64,000 bases of DNA, taken from assembly GCF_019426345.1 (NCBI RefSeq), contig NZ_JAHLLW010000005.1, forward strand, positions 1 through 64,000, given 5' to 3'. The stretch comes from Marinomonas lutimaris (GTDB taxonomy: Bacteria > Pseudomonadota > Gammaproteobacteria > Pseudomonadales > Marinomonadaceae). Position 1 is the stretch's first letter. Each line of letters begins with the position of its first letter. The notes beneath the pieces are model-generated. The model was not told the DNA's origin. It ran no database searches and saw nothing but the letters and a program-made list of their open reading frames with translations. Shown piece after piece: positions 35,690 to 43,879 of the stretch. Made by a program: the position numbers and the translations under genes.

Positions 35690-36283
35690 TTAAAGTTTGT
35701 TTTTTGAGGTATCTAGAATTGGCTGTGTATTCTTATATAAATCCTGATATTCAACTATGAGTTTTAAGTGGTTGAGTCCTAGATAAGCATTTGCTTTGTT
35801 TGTTTGTGATGATGCAAAAGATAGAACGAATATAGGCTCTTTAGAGCCTGACTTAAGTGCAAAGCCCTCTTTTTTGTCTGTACTACGTACAACGCTAATA
35901 TCGGGAATATCTAATTTTTTGAAAGCATAAGCTAAATGGCTAGGTTCAGGCATGTCTTTAAAATGGGTTCTTTGCACAGTATCTTCTTGTACAAGAATGC
36001 CCGCTGAATAAACATCCCACGACTTTATAATAGCTGGTCCAAGACCTACATTTTCTAGGTATATTGTTATACAACTGTTATGTGCATAGGGTTCAGTTTC
36101 ATCTACAGATACAATAAGTAAAGGTCTTAAACTGGTTATAGCGTGTTGTCGACTGGACCAAGCTTGCCACAGAGTAATAAATAATGCACAAACCGCCACA
36201 ACGACACTCGCAATGGCGGTAATATCAGAAGCCTGAAGGCCACTCGCTACAGTGGCCGCATAAGTAGGAGAGGGTAAATCCAT
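35690..36283 (-). CDS. Membrane-anchored hypothetical protein
   Basis: The 197-residue protein has one N-terminal membrane helix (about residues 20-40, ITAIASVVVAVCALFITLWQ). A soluble domain of beta-rich character (about 55-190) follows, containing RPLLIVSVDE and ITIYLENVGLGPAIIKSW. The latter motif, asparagine-valine-glycine-proline-alanine, recurs in many small bacterial membrane proteins of unknown role. It lies 24 bases downstream of higA on the same strand and within the prophage-derived region. No function can be assigned. Confidence 0.75.
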   Translation of the reverse strand: MDLPSPTYAATVASGLQASDITAIASVVVAVCALFITLWQAWSSRQHAITSLRPLLIVSVDETEPYAHNSCITIYLENVGLGPAIIKSWDVYSAGILVQEDTVQRTHFKDMPEPSHLAYAFKKLDIPDISVVRSTDKKEGFALKSGSKEPIFVLSFASSQTNKANAYLGLNHLKLIVEYQDLYKNTQPILDTSKNKL

Positions 36284-36307
36284 TTAAACTATCCTTATCA
36301 AAGAGAC

Positions 36308-36685
36308 CTAAACCGCTTCTCGTTCTAATGGATAATCCTTCACAAGTGCATCAAGAGGAATATTCAATTCCCTGTGGAGGTTTCGAATCATTCTTAAATT
36401 AAGTGCTCGTTGTTTTTTCAGAACTTCTGTAACGCGGCTACGTTGACCAACAAGAGGGGTCAAATCGGCATCTTTAAGACCCATTTGATCCATTCTGAAT
36501 TTAATCGCTTCAATAGGGTCAGGAGCCTCAATAGTGTGATGTTTCTCTTCATAGGCTTGAGCAAGAGCAGCTAAAATCTCCATCTCATCACCTTCAGGTG
36601 AACCAGGCTCTGCGCCTCGAAGGCTACGCATACGAAGCACGGCAGAAGCTAAATCATCGTCGTTTTTAATGGGCTTAATGTTCAT
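36308..36685 (-). CDS. higA: HigA-type antitoxin
   Basis: The 125-residue protein has a flexible N-terminal segment with repeated acidic residues. Its HTH (about residues 65-118) contains FRMDQMGLKDADLTPLVGQRSRVTEVLKKQR in part, matching the COG5499-type HigA antitoxins. It starts 11 bases after the toxin gene, the inverted toxin-first order typical of higBA. It should neutralise HigB and, as the complex, bind the two operator palindromes at 37022 and 37061. Confidence 0.9.
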   Translation of the reverse strand: MNIKPIKNDDDLASAVLRMRSLRGAEPGSPEGDEMEILAALAQAYEEKHHTIEAPDPIEAIKFRMDQMGLKDADLTPLVGQRSRVTEVLKKQRALNLRMIRNLHRELNIPLDALVKDYPLEREAV

Positions 36686-36696
36686 AGTATTTCTCC

Positions 36697-36996
36697 TTAA
36701 AGTGAATCAATATCCACTTTGTCATATTGCGCATGAGTACCAACAAAAAGTACATAACAGTGCGAATACGTATAATCAATCTCAACCGCTAAACGGTATT
36801 TGTTCCCATGGATGTTAAAAACAACCTTGTTGTTTTTAAGAATGCTGGCATTTGCATACTGTGCTTTAATGTCATGTGGCGTTTTCCAATCTGCATGATC
36901 TGCTTCGTCATGCCACGCCTTCAAAGGCTGCTCAGCGTCCTGATAATCCGTTTGCTTCCAAAACTCTCGCAGAGTCTTTTTGGTAAATACCCTCAT
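36697..36996 (-). CDS. higB: HigB-type mRNA interferase toxin
   Basis: The 99-residue RelE-fold protein begins MRVFTKKTLREFW and carries KVVFNIHGNKYRLAVEIDY, the family's central strand pair, and a late His in VGTHAQYDKVD. Such toxins cleave mRNA on the ribosome. Start 36996 is chosen over 37029 because it gives the family N-terminus and because the longer frame begins inside operator 1. It is the first gene of the higBA unit, followed by the antitoxin and the membrane-anchored unknown. Confidence 0.88.
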   Translation of the reverse strand: MRVFTKKTLREFWKQTDYQDAEQPLKAWHDEADHADWKTPHDIKAQYANASILKNNKVVFNIHGNKYRLAVEIDYTYSHCYVLFVGTHAQYDKVDIDSL

Positions 36997-37021
36997 GCAG
37001 GCTCTTCTTTCTTTCCTTGAT

Positions 37022-37077
37022 TTTCCCATTATGGGAAATATATTAACATTAATACAATCATTTCCCTTTATGGGAAA
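37022..37077. promoter_or_regulatory. Twin operators of higBA
   Basis: Two 17-base dyads, TTTCCCATTATGGGAAA (37022-37038, perfect) and TTTCCCTTTATGGGAAA (37061-37077, one mismatch), have centres 39 bases apart. They flank an AT-rich stretch suitable as the promoter, directly upstream of higB. This is the classic layout for cooperative HigA/HigBA repression. Confidence 0.75.
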
Positions 37078-37148
37078 AGCGCTTTTAAGTGAAAGTTACT
37101 ATAACTACATACTTTTGCTAAAATATCGAAAACTTAGGGGCGTTAGCC

Positions 37149-37369
37149 ATGCGAGTCGTTTGTTCACATTGCCACAGCAAGGCCTTGATCACGTCGTGTG
37201 CGAGACAGTAAAAGACCTGTATTGCCAATCTATCAACACCAAAGCCCGTGGTGCTAGCTTTGTTTATAAGCTAAGCCATTCCCATGATCTAAATCTATCT
37301 CGTCACACCACACTTCAAATCGCCAGTGCCGCTATTATTCTTAATACATTGATCCCAAACGACATATAG
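37149..37369 (+). pseudogene. Ogr/Delta-type zinc-finger gene remnant, copy 3 (frameshifted)
   Basis: The frame starts at ATG 37149 with MRVVCSHCHSKALITSCARQ, a CxxC zinc-binding head like P2 Ogr. It hits a stop, and the rest continues in another frame as VKDLYCQSINTKARGASFVY then KLSHSHDLNLSRHTTLQIAS. One distal zinc Cys pair is also damaged (CQSINTKA). Ogr-type proteins activate late phage promoters. The gene is dead through frameshift and loss of metal ligands. Confidence 0.62.
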
Positions 37370-37521
37370 TGAATTTGTCGTTTTATTTCGTCAGAAGTGG
37401 TCATGTCCAAATTAACGCGGTCAAATCCAGGTTACCAACTTCAATTGTCTACAGAAATAAAGCCAAAATTGACAAAACTACTAAATATTAGTGGTTTTAA
37501 GCTTTAAGAGAGGGTCTTATT

Positions 37522-37647
37522 ATGGCTACAGCCAGTATTGATTTGGGTGAGCATTTCACTATTTTCCTATCGGATTTAAAAGAAACAGGACGTTGTCGTA
37601 ACGCAAGTGAAGCGGTGCGTGCAGGTCTTCGTCTTTGGAGAGGATAG
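37522..37647 (+). pseudogene. Truncated ParD-type antitoxin
   Basis: [20 protein letters not shown] then [19 protein letters not shown] match the N-terminal ribbon-helix-helix of ParD/CopG antitoxins almost perfectly. A frameshift then ends the frame after 41 codons. The expected C-terminal toxin-binding half can still be traced in another frame up to the ParE start at 37704. The GAGAGGG ribosome site survives. A shortened RHH protein might still be made and bind DNA. Confidence 0.65.
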
Positions 37648-37703
37648 CGTCGAGAGTACGCTTACGCACGCATAAATTATTGCAAAAGCGAAAGCTGAGC
37701 TAA

Positions 37704-37785
37704 ATGGCTAATAAATACAGATATTCAAAACTTGCTGAACAATATTGATGTTTACCTCTGTACCGCCCAAAAAGGGCATCAGTCC
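37704..37785 (+). pseudogene. ParE-type toxin remnant
   Basis: ATG 37704 opens MANKYRYSKLAEQ, the typical ParE N-terminus, overlapping the end of the old parD frame. A two-base loss then brings a stop, and the next frame gives DVYLCT. Only about 25 codons survive before unrelated sequence. The toxin is certainly inactive. Confidence 0.55.
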
Positions 37786-37814
37786 GTAGGCCACTCATTC
37801 CCCTTATCCAGTTG

Positions 37815-37912
37815 CTTTTTATTACATAACGTAACCAATATTAAATCTTAAAAACTCGTTGTTTTAGCTATGATTAAACCATCTTTGATGGAGCAAATGG
37901 ATATGATGAGAG
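37815..37912. repeat. 98-base direct repeat, copy A (5' end of hybrid kinase gene)
   Basis: These bases match 40013-40110 at all but four positions and include the upstream region, ribosome site and first codons of the hybrid kinase gene. The offset is 2198 bases. Here they run into a brnA-like remnant instead of the kinase. The pair brackets 37913-40012. Confidence 0.93.
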
Positions 37913-38128
37913 GACAAAGACAATCCAGAATGGACATCCAATACGTTCAAACGCGCTAAGCCTACAAGTGAACTCTTGTCCGATATTGTAGCGACTCACA
38001 GCTGAGGTTGGCCGAAAGCCGATAACCCAAAAGTGTCTACTCTGATTCGTTTAAGCCCAGATGCTATCGAATATTTCAGGCATGGTGGTAAAGGTTGGCA
38101 GTCGCGGATTGATGAAGTCTTAAAATAG
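37911..38128 (+). pseudogene. BrnA-type antitoxin remnant with an in-frame stop
   Basis: Reading from 37911, EDKDNPEWTSNTFKRAKP, SELLSDIVATHS, then TGA, then GWPKADNPKVSTLIRLSPDA and GGKGWQSRIDEVLK follow the BrnA (COG3514) family plan. One nonsense codon interrupts the otherwise continuous frame, and the natural start is replaced by the 98-base repeat. The C-terminal RHH-type half is intact in sequence. No BrnT toxin is seen. Confidence 0.65.
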
Positions 38129-38162
38129 TATGTTGATTCTCGCCAATAATGAAAAAATACCT

Positions 38163-38190
38163 TAAAGCCCTCATGAGGGCTTTTTATTTT
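38163..38190. terminator. Bidirectional terminator
   Basis: AAAGCCCTCATGAGGGCTTT is a compact perfect palindrome (38164-38183) followed by TTATTTT. It separates the brnA remnant from the convergent 90-residue gene. Confidence 0.75.
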
Positions 38191-38198
38191 GAGAAAGG

Positions 38199-38471
38199 TT
38201 ATTTATCAATAGCTTCTTTGACCAGTATTTTGCCTTGTCCGTTTTGGAATTCGATAAAAGCATGAATGAGTTTTTTTGTGTTGGGTTCTTGGATGATCGG
38301 TGTTAGTTGGATAAGGGCGTTGGCTATTTTGCCAAACGTGTCTAGATCGACACCAAAACGTTCTTTAAGTGGGGTGTCGTAATCTTCGCCGCCATCGACC
38401 AATGCGTCTGCTTGTTCTGGAGTGAGTCCGAGAATTTTTTCTGCGAGTAGTTGTATTTGAATACGTTCCAT
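38199..38471 (-). CDS. Hypothetical 90-residue protein
   Basis: The acidic, helical protein reads MERIQIQLLAEKILGLTPEQ at its start, and contains DYDTPLKERFGVDLDTFGKIANAL in part and a C-terminal HAFIEFQNGQGKILVKEA. There is no signal peptide or membrane span. A ribosome site (AAGGAAAT) precedes the ATG. It is bounded by terminators on both sides and is in the segment bracketed by the 98-base repeats. I do not recognise a family. Confidence 0.65.
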   Translation of the reverse strand: MERIQIQLLAEKILGLTPEQADALVDGGEDYDTPLKERFGVDLDTFGKIANALIQLTPIIQEPNTKKLIHAFIEFQNGQGKILVKEAIDK

Positions 38472-38509
38472 ATAGATTTCCTTTTCTTAGTTGCAGGTTA
38501 GGGCAAATA

Positions 38510-38539
38510 AAAAGACCCCTCATGAAAGAGGAGCCTTTT
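38510..38539 (-). terminator. Terminator after the 66-residue gene
   Basis: On the minus strand AAAAGGCTCCTC pairs with GAGGGGTCTTTT (12 bp with two G-U pairs), and the stem continues into TATTT. It lies just past the stop of the gene at 38538, supporting that this small gene is transcribed. Confidence 0.65.
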
Positions 38540-38738
38540 AGGTAGATTCTTGCAATGCGACAACTAGGCTTTCTTGAGATTCTTCCATACTTTCAACAAC
38601 ACATGCTAACAACGAGCTAATTTGTTCGCTCATGACAGTTGTTTTTTGATTTATGATGTCGGATATTATTGACAGCGTTTTTAACGCTTTAATATCCGAA
38701 AACATTCTAATCAAATTACGCACCTTGTTGTTTAGCAT
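38538..38738 (-). CDS. Hypothetical 66-residue protein
   Basis: The small, mostly helical protein (MLNNKVRNLIRMFSDIKALK at the start, acidic C-terminus ESMEESQESLVVALQEST) has no membrane span. A GAGGATGGAGCC-type ribosome site and a dedicated terminator support expression. It lies between the HTH gene and the 90-residue gene on the same strand. No family is recognised. Confidence 0.55.
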   Translation of the reverse strand: MLNNKVRNLIRMFSDIKALKTLSIISDIINQKTTVMSEQISSLLACVVESMEESQESLVVALQEST

Positions 38739-38835
38739 CAGGCTCCATCCTCGTTTAGCCTTTTATCTGATCCCCTATATTGAACGGTTTTTGTTTTTTG
38801 TCAAATTTTGTATACTTTAATATACAAAAATATCA

Positions 38836-39141
38836 TTAGAAGTTGCTAACAACGTACTTTACGCCAAAGTAGTTTGCGAGCTTGTTCATATTAGTGATGC
38901 AGATGGCTCGCTTTTCACTGTGAAATTGGTGAATGTACGCTTGGCTTATATCCGTATATTCCGCTAATAGGCGATAGCTTCCTTTGCGTTTTCTGCCGTT
39001 AATGATGCTGCTGCTCGAGGTGAACTCGGTGATTTTCTCTCTGAGTTGTTCTTCAAGCTCATCAACACCGACAGCGTGGTACTCTGTGGTAATGTTTAAA
39101 TCAAATGAAACGCCTGTTTTTTCCTTCTCTTGGGTTCCCAT
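38836..39141 (-). CDS. HTH-domain protein (XRE-like)
   Basis: The 101-residue protein has a polar N-terminal half containing DELEEQLREKITEF. The C-terminal helix-turn-helix (about residues 52-98) contains YRLLAEYTDISQAYIHQFHSEKRA. It follows the hydroxylase by nine bases on the same strand and is probably co-transcribed with it. It may regulate that gene or its island neighbours. The target is unknown. Confidence 0.72.
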   Translation of the reverse strand: MGTQEKEKTGVSFDLNITTEYHAVGVDELEEQLREKITEFTSSSSIINGRKRKGSYRLLAEYTDISQAYIHQFHSEKRAICITNMNKLANYFGVKYVVSNF

Positions 39142-39150
39142 GATGCTCTC

Positions 39151-39864
39151 CTATTTGTCGAATCGTAAATATGGCCATGCTTTGTTTGAGTCTTTAAATC
39201 CTAGTCCATTAAAGCCACTGTGGTGGAATCGTAATGTGCCAAATATTAAATCCCAAAGGGCTAACGGGCTGTAGTTGTATTTATGCAGTCCTTTTTGGTG
39301 ATGGATAATATGCTGTTCTGGAATTTGAATAATATAGCCAAGTGGGCGTATCCAACGGGGCAGTTTAATATTGGCATGATGGAAGGTTTCTAATATTCCT
39401 TCTATCACTAGAGCCATTGCGACTGCATTGGCACTGACATCCAAAACAATTTTACCCAATGCAAATAATATGACGGTGTTTACCACCATTTCTAATGGGT
39501 GCCTATAAAATGCCACGCGACTGTCCATGTGAGAAGTGCTGTGGTGCATTTTATGTAGATATTTCCATGCTGTTGGTATCGCGTGCTTTGCTCTGTGAGC
39601 CCAGTAGTTAACAAGCGAATAGACAAGGTAGAAGATTATACCTTCTATAAGAGGATCTTCATTTATTTCTATGCCTATTCCGGCAATATTTATCCACCCA
39701 AAAAACATTACTTGGGCGAATATTGCGCCAATACTCATTAAGAAACACAGCATGGAGCCAAACCCCTTTTGTGTTTGCCACTGTTTGTTGGGAAAGATCC
39801 TTTCTAGTAGAAAGCTAATCAAGAAAAAAATTGCTTGTATTGTAATCAGGTTGGTAATGAACAT
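39151..39864 (-). CDS. Membrane fatty acid hydroxylase / sterol desaturase family protein
   Basis: The 237-residue integral membrane protein has four or five spans and the di-iron histidine clusters of the family: HRAKH, HKMHH and later HHAN and HIIHHQKG. It would hydroxylate a lipid acyl chain or related substrate. Start 39864 has AAGGAG at seven bases; a longer frame to 39948 lacks support. It is part of the 2.1-kb segment bracketed by the 98-base repeats, together with an HTH gene, which suggests acquisition as a lipid-modifying cargo. Confidence 0.88.
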   Translation of the reverse strand: MFITNLITIQAIFFLISFLLERIFPNKQWQTQKGFGSMLCFLMSIGAIFAQVMFFGWINIAGIGIEINEDPLIEGIIFYLVYSLVNYWAHRAKHAIPTAWKYLHKMHHSTSHMDSRVAFYRHPLEMVVNTVILFALGKIVLDVSANAVAMALVIEGILETFHHANIKLPRWIRPLGYIIQIPEQHIIHHQKGLHKYNYSPLALWDLIFGTLRFHHSGFNGLGFKDSNKAWPYLRFDK

Positions 39865-40012
39865 TTCAAATCTCCTTTTATAATGGAGACTTGAGGCTAC
39901 TACTACCGACCTTTTTTCATCATGCCTTTTGCAACATACAATGTACATTTTATGTACTTCTTTTTAGTTTATGTTTTCTCTGTAGACGGTTTTCTTGTGC
40001 TGTATTCACTTT

Positions 40013-40110
40013 CTTTTTATTACATAACGTAACCAATATTAAATCTTAAAAACTCGTTGTTTTAGCTATGCTTAAACCATCTTTGATGGAGCAAGTGATT
40101 ATGATGAGAG
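40013..40110. repeat. 98-base direct repeat, copy B (native context)
   Basis: This copy leads directly into the intact hybrid kinase gene and contains its ribosome site and start codons. It differs from copy A at four positions. Confidence 0.93.
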
Positions 40111-43100
40111 TGATGACGATAGTCGCCTTAACTGCGATGGGGTATTTTATCCTTGGCGTTGTAGGGTTGGCTGTTGCTATTTCACCGGGGTACTCAACGA
40201 TTATCTGGCCAGCTTCTGGTTTTGCGGTTGTGGCTTCTATCTTTTTTCCTAAGCAAGCGCCGTTCGGTATTTTTCTAGGTTCTTTGTTACTAAACATTGG
40301 TGCGACTTGGGTTAATCATCATGTTGTTGCTTGGTCTCTTCCTACTCTTATTGCTTTTGGCTCGACGTTGCAGTCTTTTGTTGGCGGCTATTTGGTTCGC
40401 CGCTTTGTAGGTATACCTTTTCAATTTCATCGTACTAGTTTAGTGGTTAGGTTTATCTTTTTAGCCGGTGTCTTATCCACCTTGATTAGTGCTAGTGTTG
40501 GTTCAACGTCGCTGCTTTCTTTTGGCATCATTGGTAAAGAGGAGTTTCTAACCAATTGGCTGGTTTGGTGGGGCGGTGACATGATCGGGGTACTGGTTAT
40601 GGTGCCTTGGTTAGCCGTGTGTTTCCCCAAATATTTTGGTAATAAATTTGATCATCCGCTGCGATTAATCGGCGGTTTTTTAACTGTGTTGGTTATTACG
40701 ATTGTTCTGTCTTGGGGAAGCAGTTACTCGGAATGGAACAAGCAATCGAGAGAGTTTCGTTCTAATGCTGAATTGTTAGAAGTGCTGCTTAATAATCGAA
40801 TTAAAAACAGTGTGGATATGCTGCATAGCTTTGTTGGTTTGATAAACGGTAGTGAGCAGATTGAGGCGAATGAGTTTGAGCTTTTTGCGGATAGTGTGAT
40901 GCGTCGAGACGATTCTATTTTGGGGGTGTCATTAAACTTTGCCGTGGCTGGAAAAGATATTGCTAGTTTTGAACAGTCGATTCAAAAAAGTTATCCAGAC
41001 GATATTTTTCGTGTGAAGGAAAGGGACAGCGAAGGTAAGCTTAAACCTGCGACGCCAAGAGATAGGCACATTGTGGTGACCTTTATTAGCCCCTTACAGA
41101 GCAATAAAGCGGCATTAGGTTACGACGTTTATTCGCAAGCCGATCGACGTTTTGCCTTAGATCAGGCTATTTCGTCACGTCAAGTTTACCCCACGGCTCC
41201 ACTCAAGCTAGTTCAAAATTCGAATGCTGTATTATTGTTTTTGCCATTTTTTGATCGAGAAACCGATGCTTTTTTAGGTGTTGCGACAGCGGTCATCGAG
41301 ATTGATACGTTAACCGATACCATTGTTAAGCAAGGGCTTCTCCCCAATACTGAGCTCTACTTGGTCGATACTGATAACGCGACATCCAAGCCGATTATCG
41401 TGACAAAAAATACAGCAGCTCATTTGTCCGCAGAAGACTTGGTTGCTCGTTACCTGGCTGGTGAATTTCATCATGCGGTTAATTTCGTGATTAATGTGGG
41501 TGGCAAAAACTGGCAGTTGTATCAAGTTAGTGATAACTACTTTTTTAAACAGCCTTGGATCGTGAAGTTTGTTCTAGCTTGCGGCTTTTTATTCACGGGT
41601 TTGTTTGGGTGGTTTTTATTGATTGTGAGTAGCCATACGGCGGAAGTTGAAAATCGAGTGAGATTAAGGACGCGAGATTTGCAGTTGGCAAACGAGCATT
41701 TAAAAGCGTCTGAACTAGAGCAGAGTAAGGCCAAAGAAGAAGCACAAGAAGCCAACCGTGCTAAGAGTGAATTTTTGGCAAACATGAGCCACGAAATTCG
41801 TACGCCATTAAATGGCGTTATTGGTTGTTTGTCTTTGTTGATGAATACGAAATTGCAGCCTGAACAGTCGAATTTAGCAAAAATGTCTCAGCAGAGTGCG
41901 GAATCCTTGTTGGATATTATTAATGATATTTTAGATTTGTCTAAGATTGAGATGGGAACCTTAGCGTTAGACAAACAAGAGTTTGAGTTACGGGCGTTAA
42001 TTGAAGAAGTGACCAATATCTTTGTTTTAAAAGCCGAAGAAAAGGGCATTGTATTAAATTCGCCAACCACACCTATTCCGAATGTTACGTTGTTTGGAGA
42101 TAGATTACGCATCAAGCAAGTATTGGTTAATTTGATGGGTAATGCGGTTAAATTTACTCAAGAAGGTGAAGTGGCGTTGCGATTTGCGATTGAGCCGCTA
42201 GTAGATGATAGTGTTATTCTGCGTATTGTTATTGAAGACTCTGGGATTGGCATTTCTAAAGAGAATCAAAGTCATTTATTCCAGCGTTTTAAGCAGGCCG
42301 ATGGTTCTACTACTCGCAAGTTTGGTGGCTCTGGATTAGGTTTAGCGATCAGTAAAGAGATTATCCAAGCCATGGATGGTGAAATAGGTTTAAACTCAGT
42401 AGAAGGTAAGGGTTCTGACTTTTGGTTTCGTATACCCCTCACTGTGGTTTCAACTGCAGAGCAGATCCCCTTGATGACCGATGTCGCAGAGCAGGTCGTT
42501 AGAGTGACGCTAGTTTATGCGAATAAAACTGGTCGTGAGTATGTTGGCGCATTGCTGGATTCGTTAGGTGTCATTTACAATGCTTACGACAGTATTTCCG
42601 GTGCGCTTGCTGATAGTGAATGGATTGGAAATTGTATACTACTGGACTCAGATGTCGTTTCGGTTACTTCTGATATTTCTGAGTTGGATGCATTTTGCCG
42701 GAAGAATGGCGTTAAGCGAGTATTAATACAAGGGCGTTCAAGTATGGATTTTGATAAAGAAGTGTATGTTGCTTCCTTAACAAAACCTGTGTTTCATCAG
42801 CCATTGTTGGACGTGCTTGAAAATCTAAAACCGCTAGTGGAAGGAGCGTCTGTGATGGCGGCAAACGAAGTAGAGAAAGCGCCAGAAGGTCGGCCAGTAT
42901 TTAAAGCCAAAGTACTGTTAGCAGAAGACAATTTGACCAATCAGATTGTTGCCCGTGGTTTGTTGAACTTGTATGGCGTAGAAGTTGTGGTGGCAGAAAA
43001 CGGTCAGAAAGCCGTTGAGCATGCACAAGCAACCAAGTTTGATATGATTTTCATGGATTGTCAGATGCCAGTAATGGATGGTTACGAAGCGACTCGAACC

Positions 43101-43274
43101 ATTCGCCAGTTTACTGATGGGCAAACACCTTCTGATGTGGCGATTGTTGCACTTAGCGCTAATGCAATGAAAGGTGATGAAGATGAGTGTTTTGCTGCTG
43201 GTATGAATGACCATATCGCTAAACCAATTTCACAAGATAAGTTGGTAGCGATACTCACAAAATGGCTTCCTTAG
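40101..43274 (+). CDS. MASE1-CHASE hybrid sensor histidine kinase
   Basis: This 1057-residue inner-membrane kinase has an N-terminal MASE1-type domain with about eight spans (residues 1-215) and a CHASE-type periplasmic sensor (about 225-455). A further span near 490 precedes a coiled coil. HisKA has phospho-His564 in [13 protein letters not shown]. HATPase_c (about 670-780) carries GNAVKFT and [13 protein letters not shown], and a C-terminal receiver has Asp986 in [14 protein letters not shown] degenerate receiver-like stretch lies between. CHASE suggests a small extracellular ligand. No Hpt is built in; one is encoded next. GGAG before 40101 favours that ATG, although 40068 is in frame. Confidence 0.93.
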   Translation: MMRVMTIVALTAMGYFILGVVGLAVAISPGYSTIIWPASGFAVVASIFFPKQAPFGIFLGSLLLNIGATWVNHHVVAWSLPTLIAFGSTLQSFVGGYLVRRFVGIPFQFHRTSLVVRFIFLAGVLSTLISASVGSTSLLSFGIIGKEEFLTNWLVWWGGDMIGVLVMVPWLAVCFPKYFGNKFDHPLRLIGGFLTVLVITIVLSWGSSYSEWNKQSREFRSNAELLEVLLNNRIKNSVDMLHSFVGLINGSEQIEANEFELFADSVMRRDDSILGVSLNFAVAGKDIASFEQSIQKSYPDDIFRVKERDSEGKLKPATPRDRHIVVTFISPLQSNKAALGYDVYSQADRRFALDQAISSRQVYPTAPLKLVQNSNAVLLFLPFFDRETDAFLGVATAVIEIDTLTDTIVKQGLLPNTELYLVDTDNATSKPIIVTKNTAAHLSAEDLVARYLAGEFHHAVNFVINVGGKNWQLYQVSDNYFFKQPWIVKFVLACGFLFTGLFGWFLLIVSSHTAEVENRVRLRTRDLQLANEHLKASELEQSKAKEEAQEANRAKSEFLANMSHEIRTPLNGVIGCLSLLMNTKLQPEQSNLAKMSQQSAESLLDIINDILDLSKIEMGTLALDKQEFELRALIEEVTNIFVLKAEEKGIVLNSPTTPIPNVTLFGDRLRIKQVLVNLMGNAVKFTQEGEVALRFAIEPLVDDSVILRIVIEDSGIGISKENQSHLFQRFKQADGSTTRKFGGSGLGLAISKEIIQAMDGEIGLNSVEGKGSDFWFRIPLTVVSTAEQIPLMTDVAEQVVRVTLVYANKTGREYVGALLDSLGVIYNAYDSISGALADSEWIGNCILLDSDVVSVTSDISELDAFCRKNGVKRVLIQGRSSMDFDKEVYVASLTKPVFHQPLLDVLENLKPLVEGASVMAANEVEKAPEGRPVFKAKVLLAEDNLTNQIVARGLLNLYGVEVVVAENGQKAVEHAQATKFDMIFMDCQMPVMDGYEATRTIRQFTDGQTPSDVAIVALSANAMKGDEDECFAAGMNDHIAKPISQDKLVAILTKWLP

Positions 43275-43304
43275 AGGGTAATATTGAAATGGAGATTCTT
43301 TGTC

Positions 43305-43652
43305 ATGTTTGAGCCTAAGGTATTTGATAATACAGACTACGAGAGTCGTCTGGCCTATAACCATGAATTAATGACATTGGTTGCCAGTGAGTTTATTAAA
43401 GAAGCAACTGTCTTGCTAGAAATGCTACAGGCTTACATGATGGATGAAGACTGGGACGATTTTGCTTTGGTCGCACACCGTTTAAAAGGCGCAGCCTTGG
43501 AAGTGTCCGGTTATCGTTTTTGTCAGCTAATCACTGAAATGGAAGGTTTAGCGATACAAGGTAAAGGTGATCAATTACCTATTCGTTATACTGCTTTGAG
43601 GGAGGCGTTTGAGGCTTTGGCGCTTGCTCTCAAGCAAGAAATTTTGCGTTAA
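43305..43652 (+). CDS. Hpt-domain phosphotransfer protein
   Basis: The 115-residue all-helical protein carries the phosphotransfer motif AHRLKGAALEV with His58. It begins 30 bases after the hybrid kinase, which has a receiver but no Hpt domain. The pair would therefore make a four-step phosphorelay: His564, Asp986, this His58, then an unlinked response regulator. GGAG upstream supports ATG 43305 rather than the TTG at 43284. Confidence 0.88.
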   Translation: MFEPKVFDNTDYESRLAYNHELMTLVASEFIKEATVLLEMLQAYMMDEDWDDFALVAHRLKGAALEVSGYRFCQLITEMEGLAIQGKGDQLPIRYTALREAFEALALALKQEILR

Positions 43653-43690
43653 ATTTTATCTAATAGACTTTTGTAAACTTTTTATAGCTC

Positions 43691-43818
43691 TTTCGTTTTT
43701 GTTTATCTCGCTTTCATTTCCTGTTTTTTATCTCTTTATTTCTGTCCTTTCGTTTAAAATGGTTTCATTTGAATTGTAATTGTATTTCAAATGAAACCTA
43801 ACTATCATCAAAGTGAAA
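43691..43818. promoter_or_regulatory. Cluster of TTTCRTTT motifs upstream of ugpB
   Basis: TTTCGTTT or TTTCATTT occurs at 43691, 43712, 43748 and 43763, with inverted forms at 43789 and 43811. The middle ones form a perfect 13-bp inverted repeat (GGTTTCATTTGAA, 43761-43773 with 43786-43798). TTTC-NTTT-type repeats are typical DeoR-family operators. The DeoR-type gene at 48900 is the obvious candidate; this is inference. Confidence 0.6.
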
Positions 43819-43879
43819 CATTTTCTTTCTATAGTCGTTCTTTCTTTTCTAATAAAAACTCATTGTGAGGAACACGGAA

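Noticed and set aside
33269..40100. Second copy of the tRNA-Phe 3' end as attachment site for the island
   Set aside because: I looked for the GGTTCGATTCC...CACCA end downstream of the fifth tRNA and found none in the window, so att sites cannot be called.
33269..40100. Chromosomal integron cassette array
   Set aside because: Toxin-antitoxin and orphan genes suggest it, but I could not find paired RYYYAAC/GTTRRRY attC borders, genes lie on both strands, and the phage remnants explain the region better.
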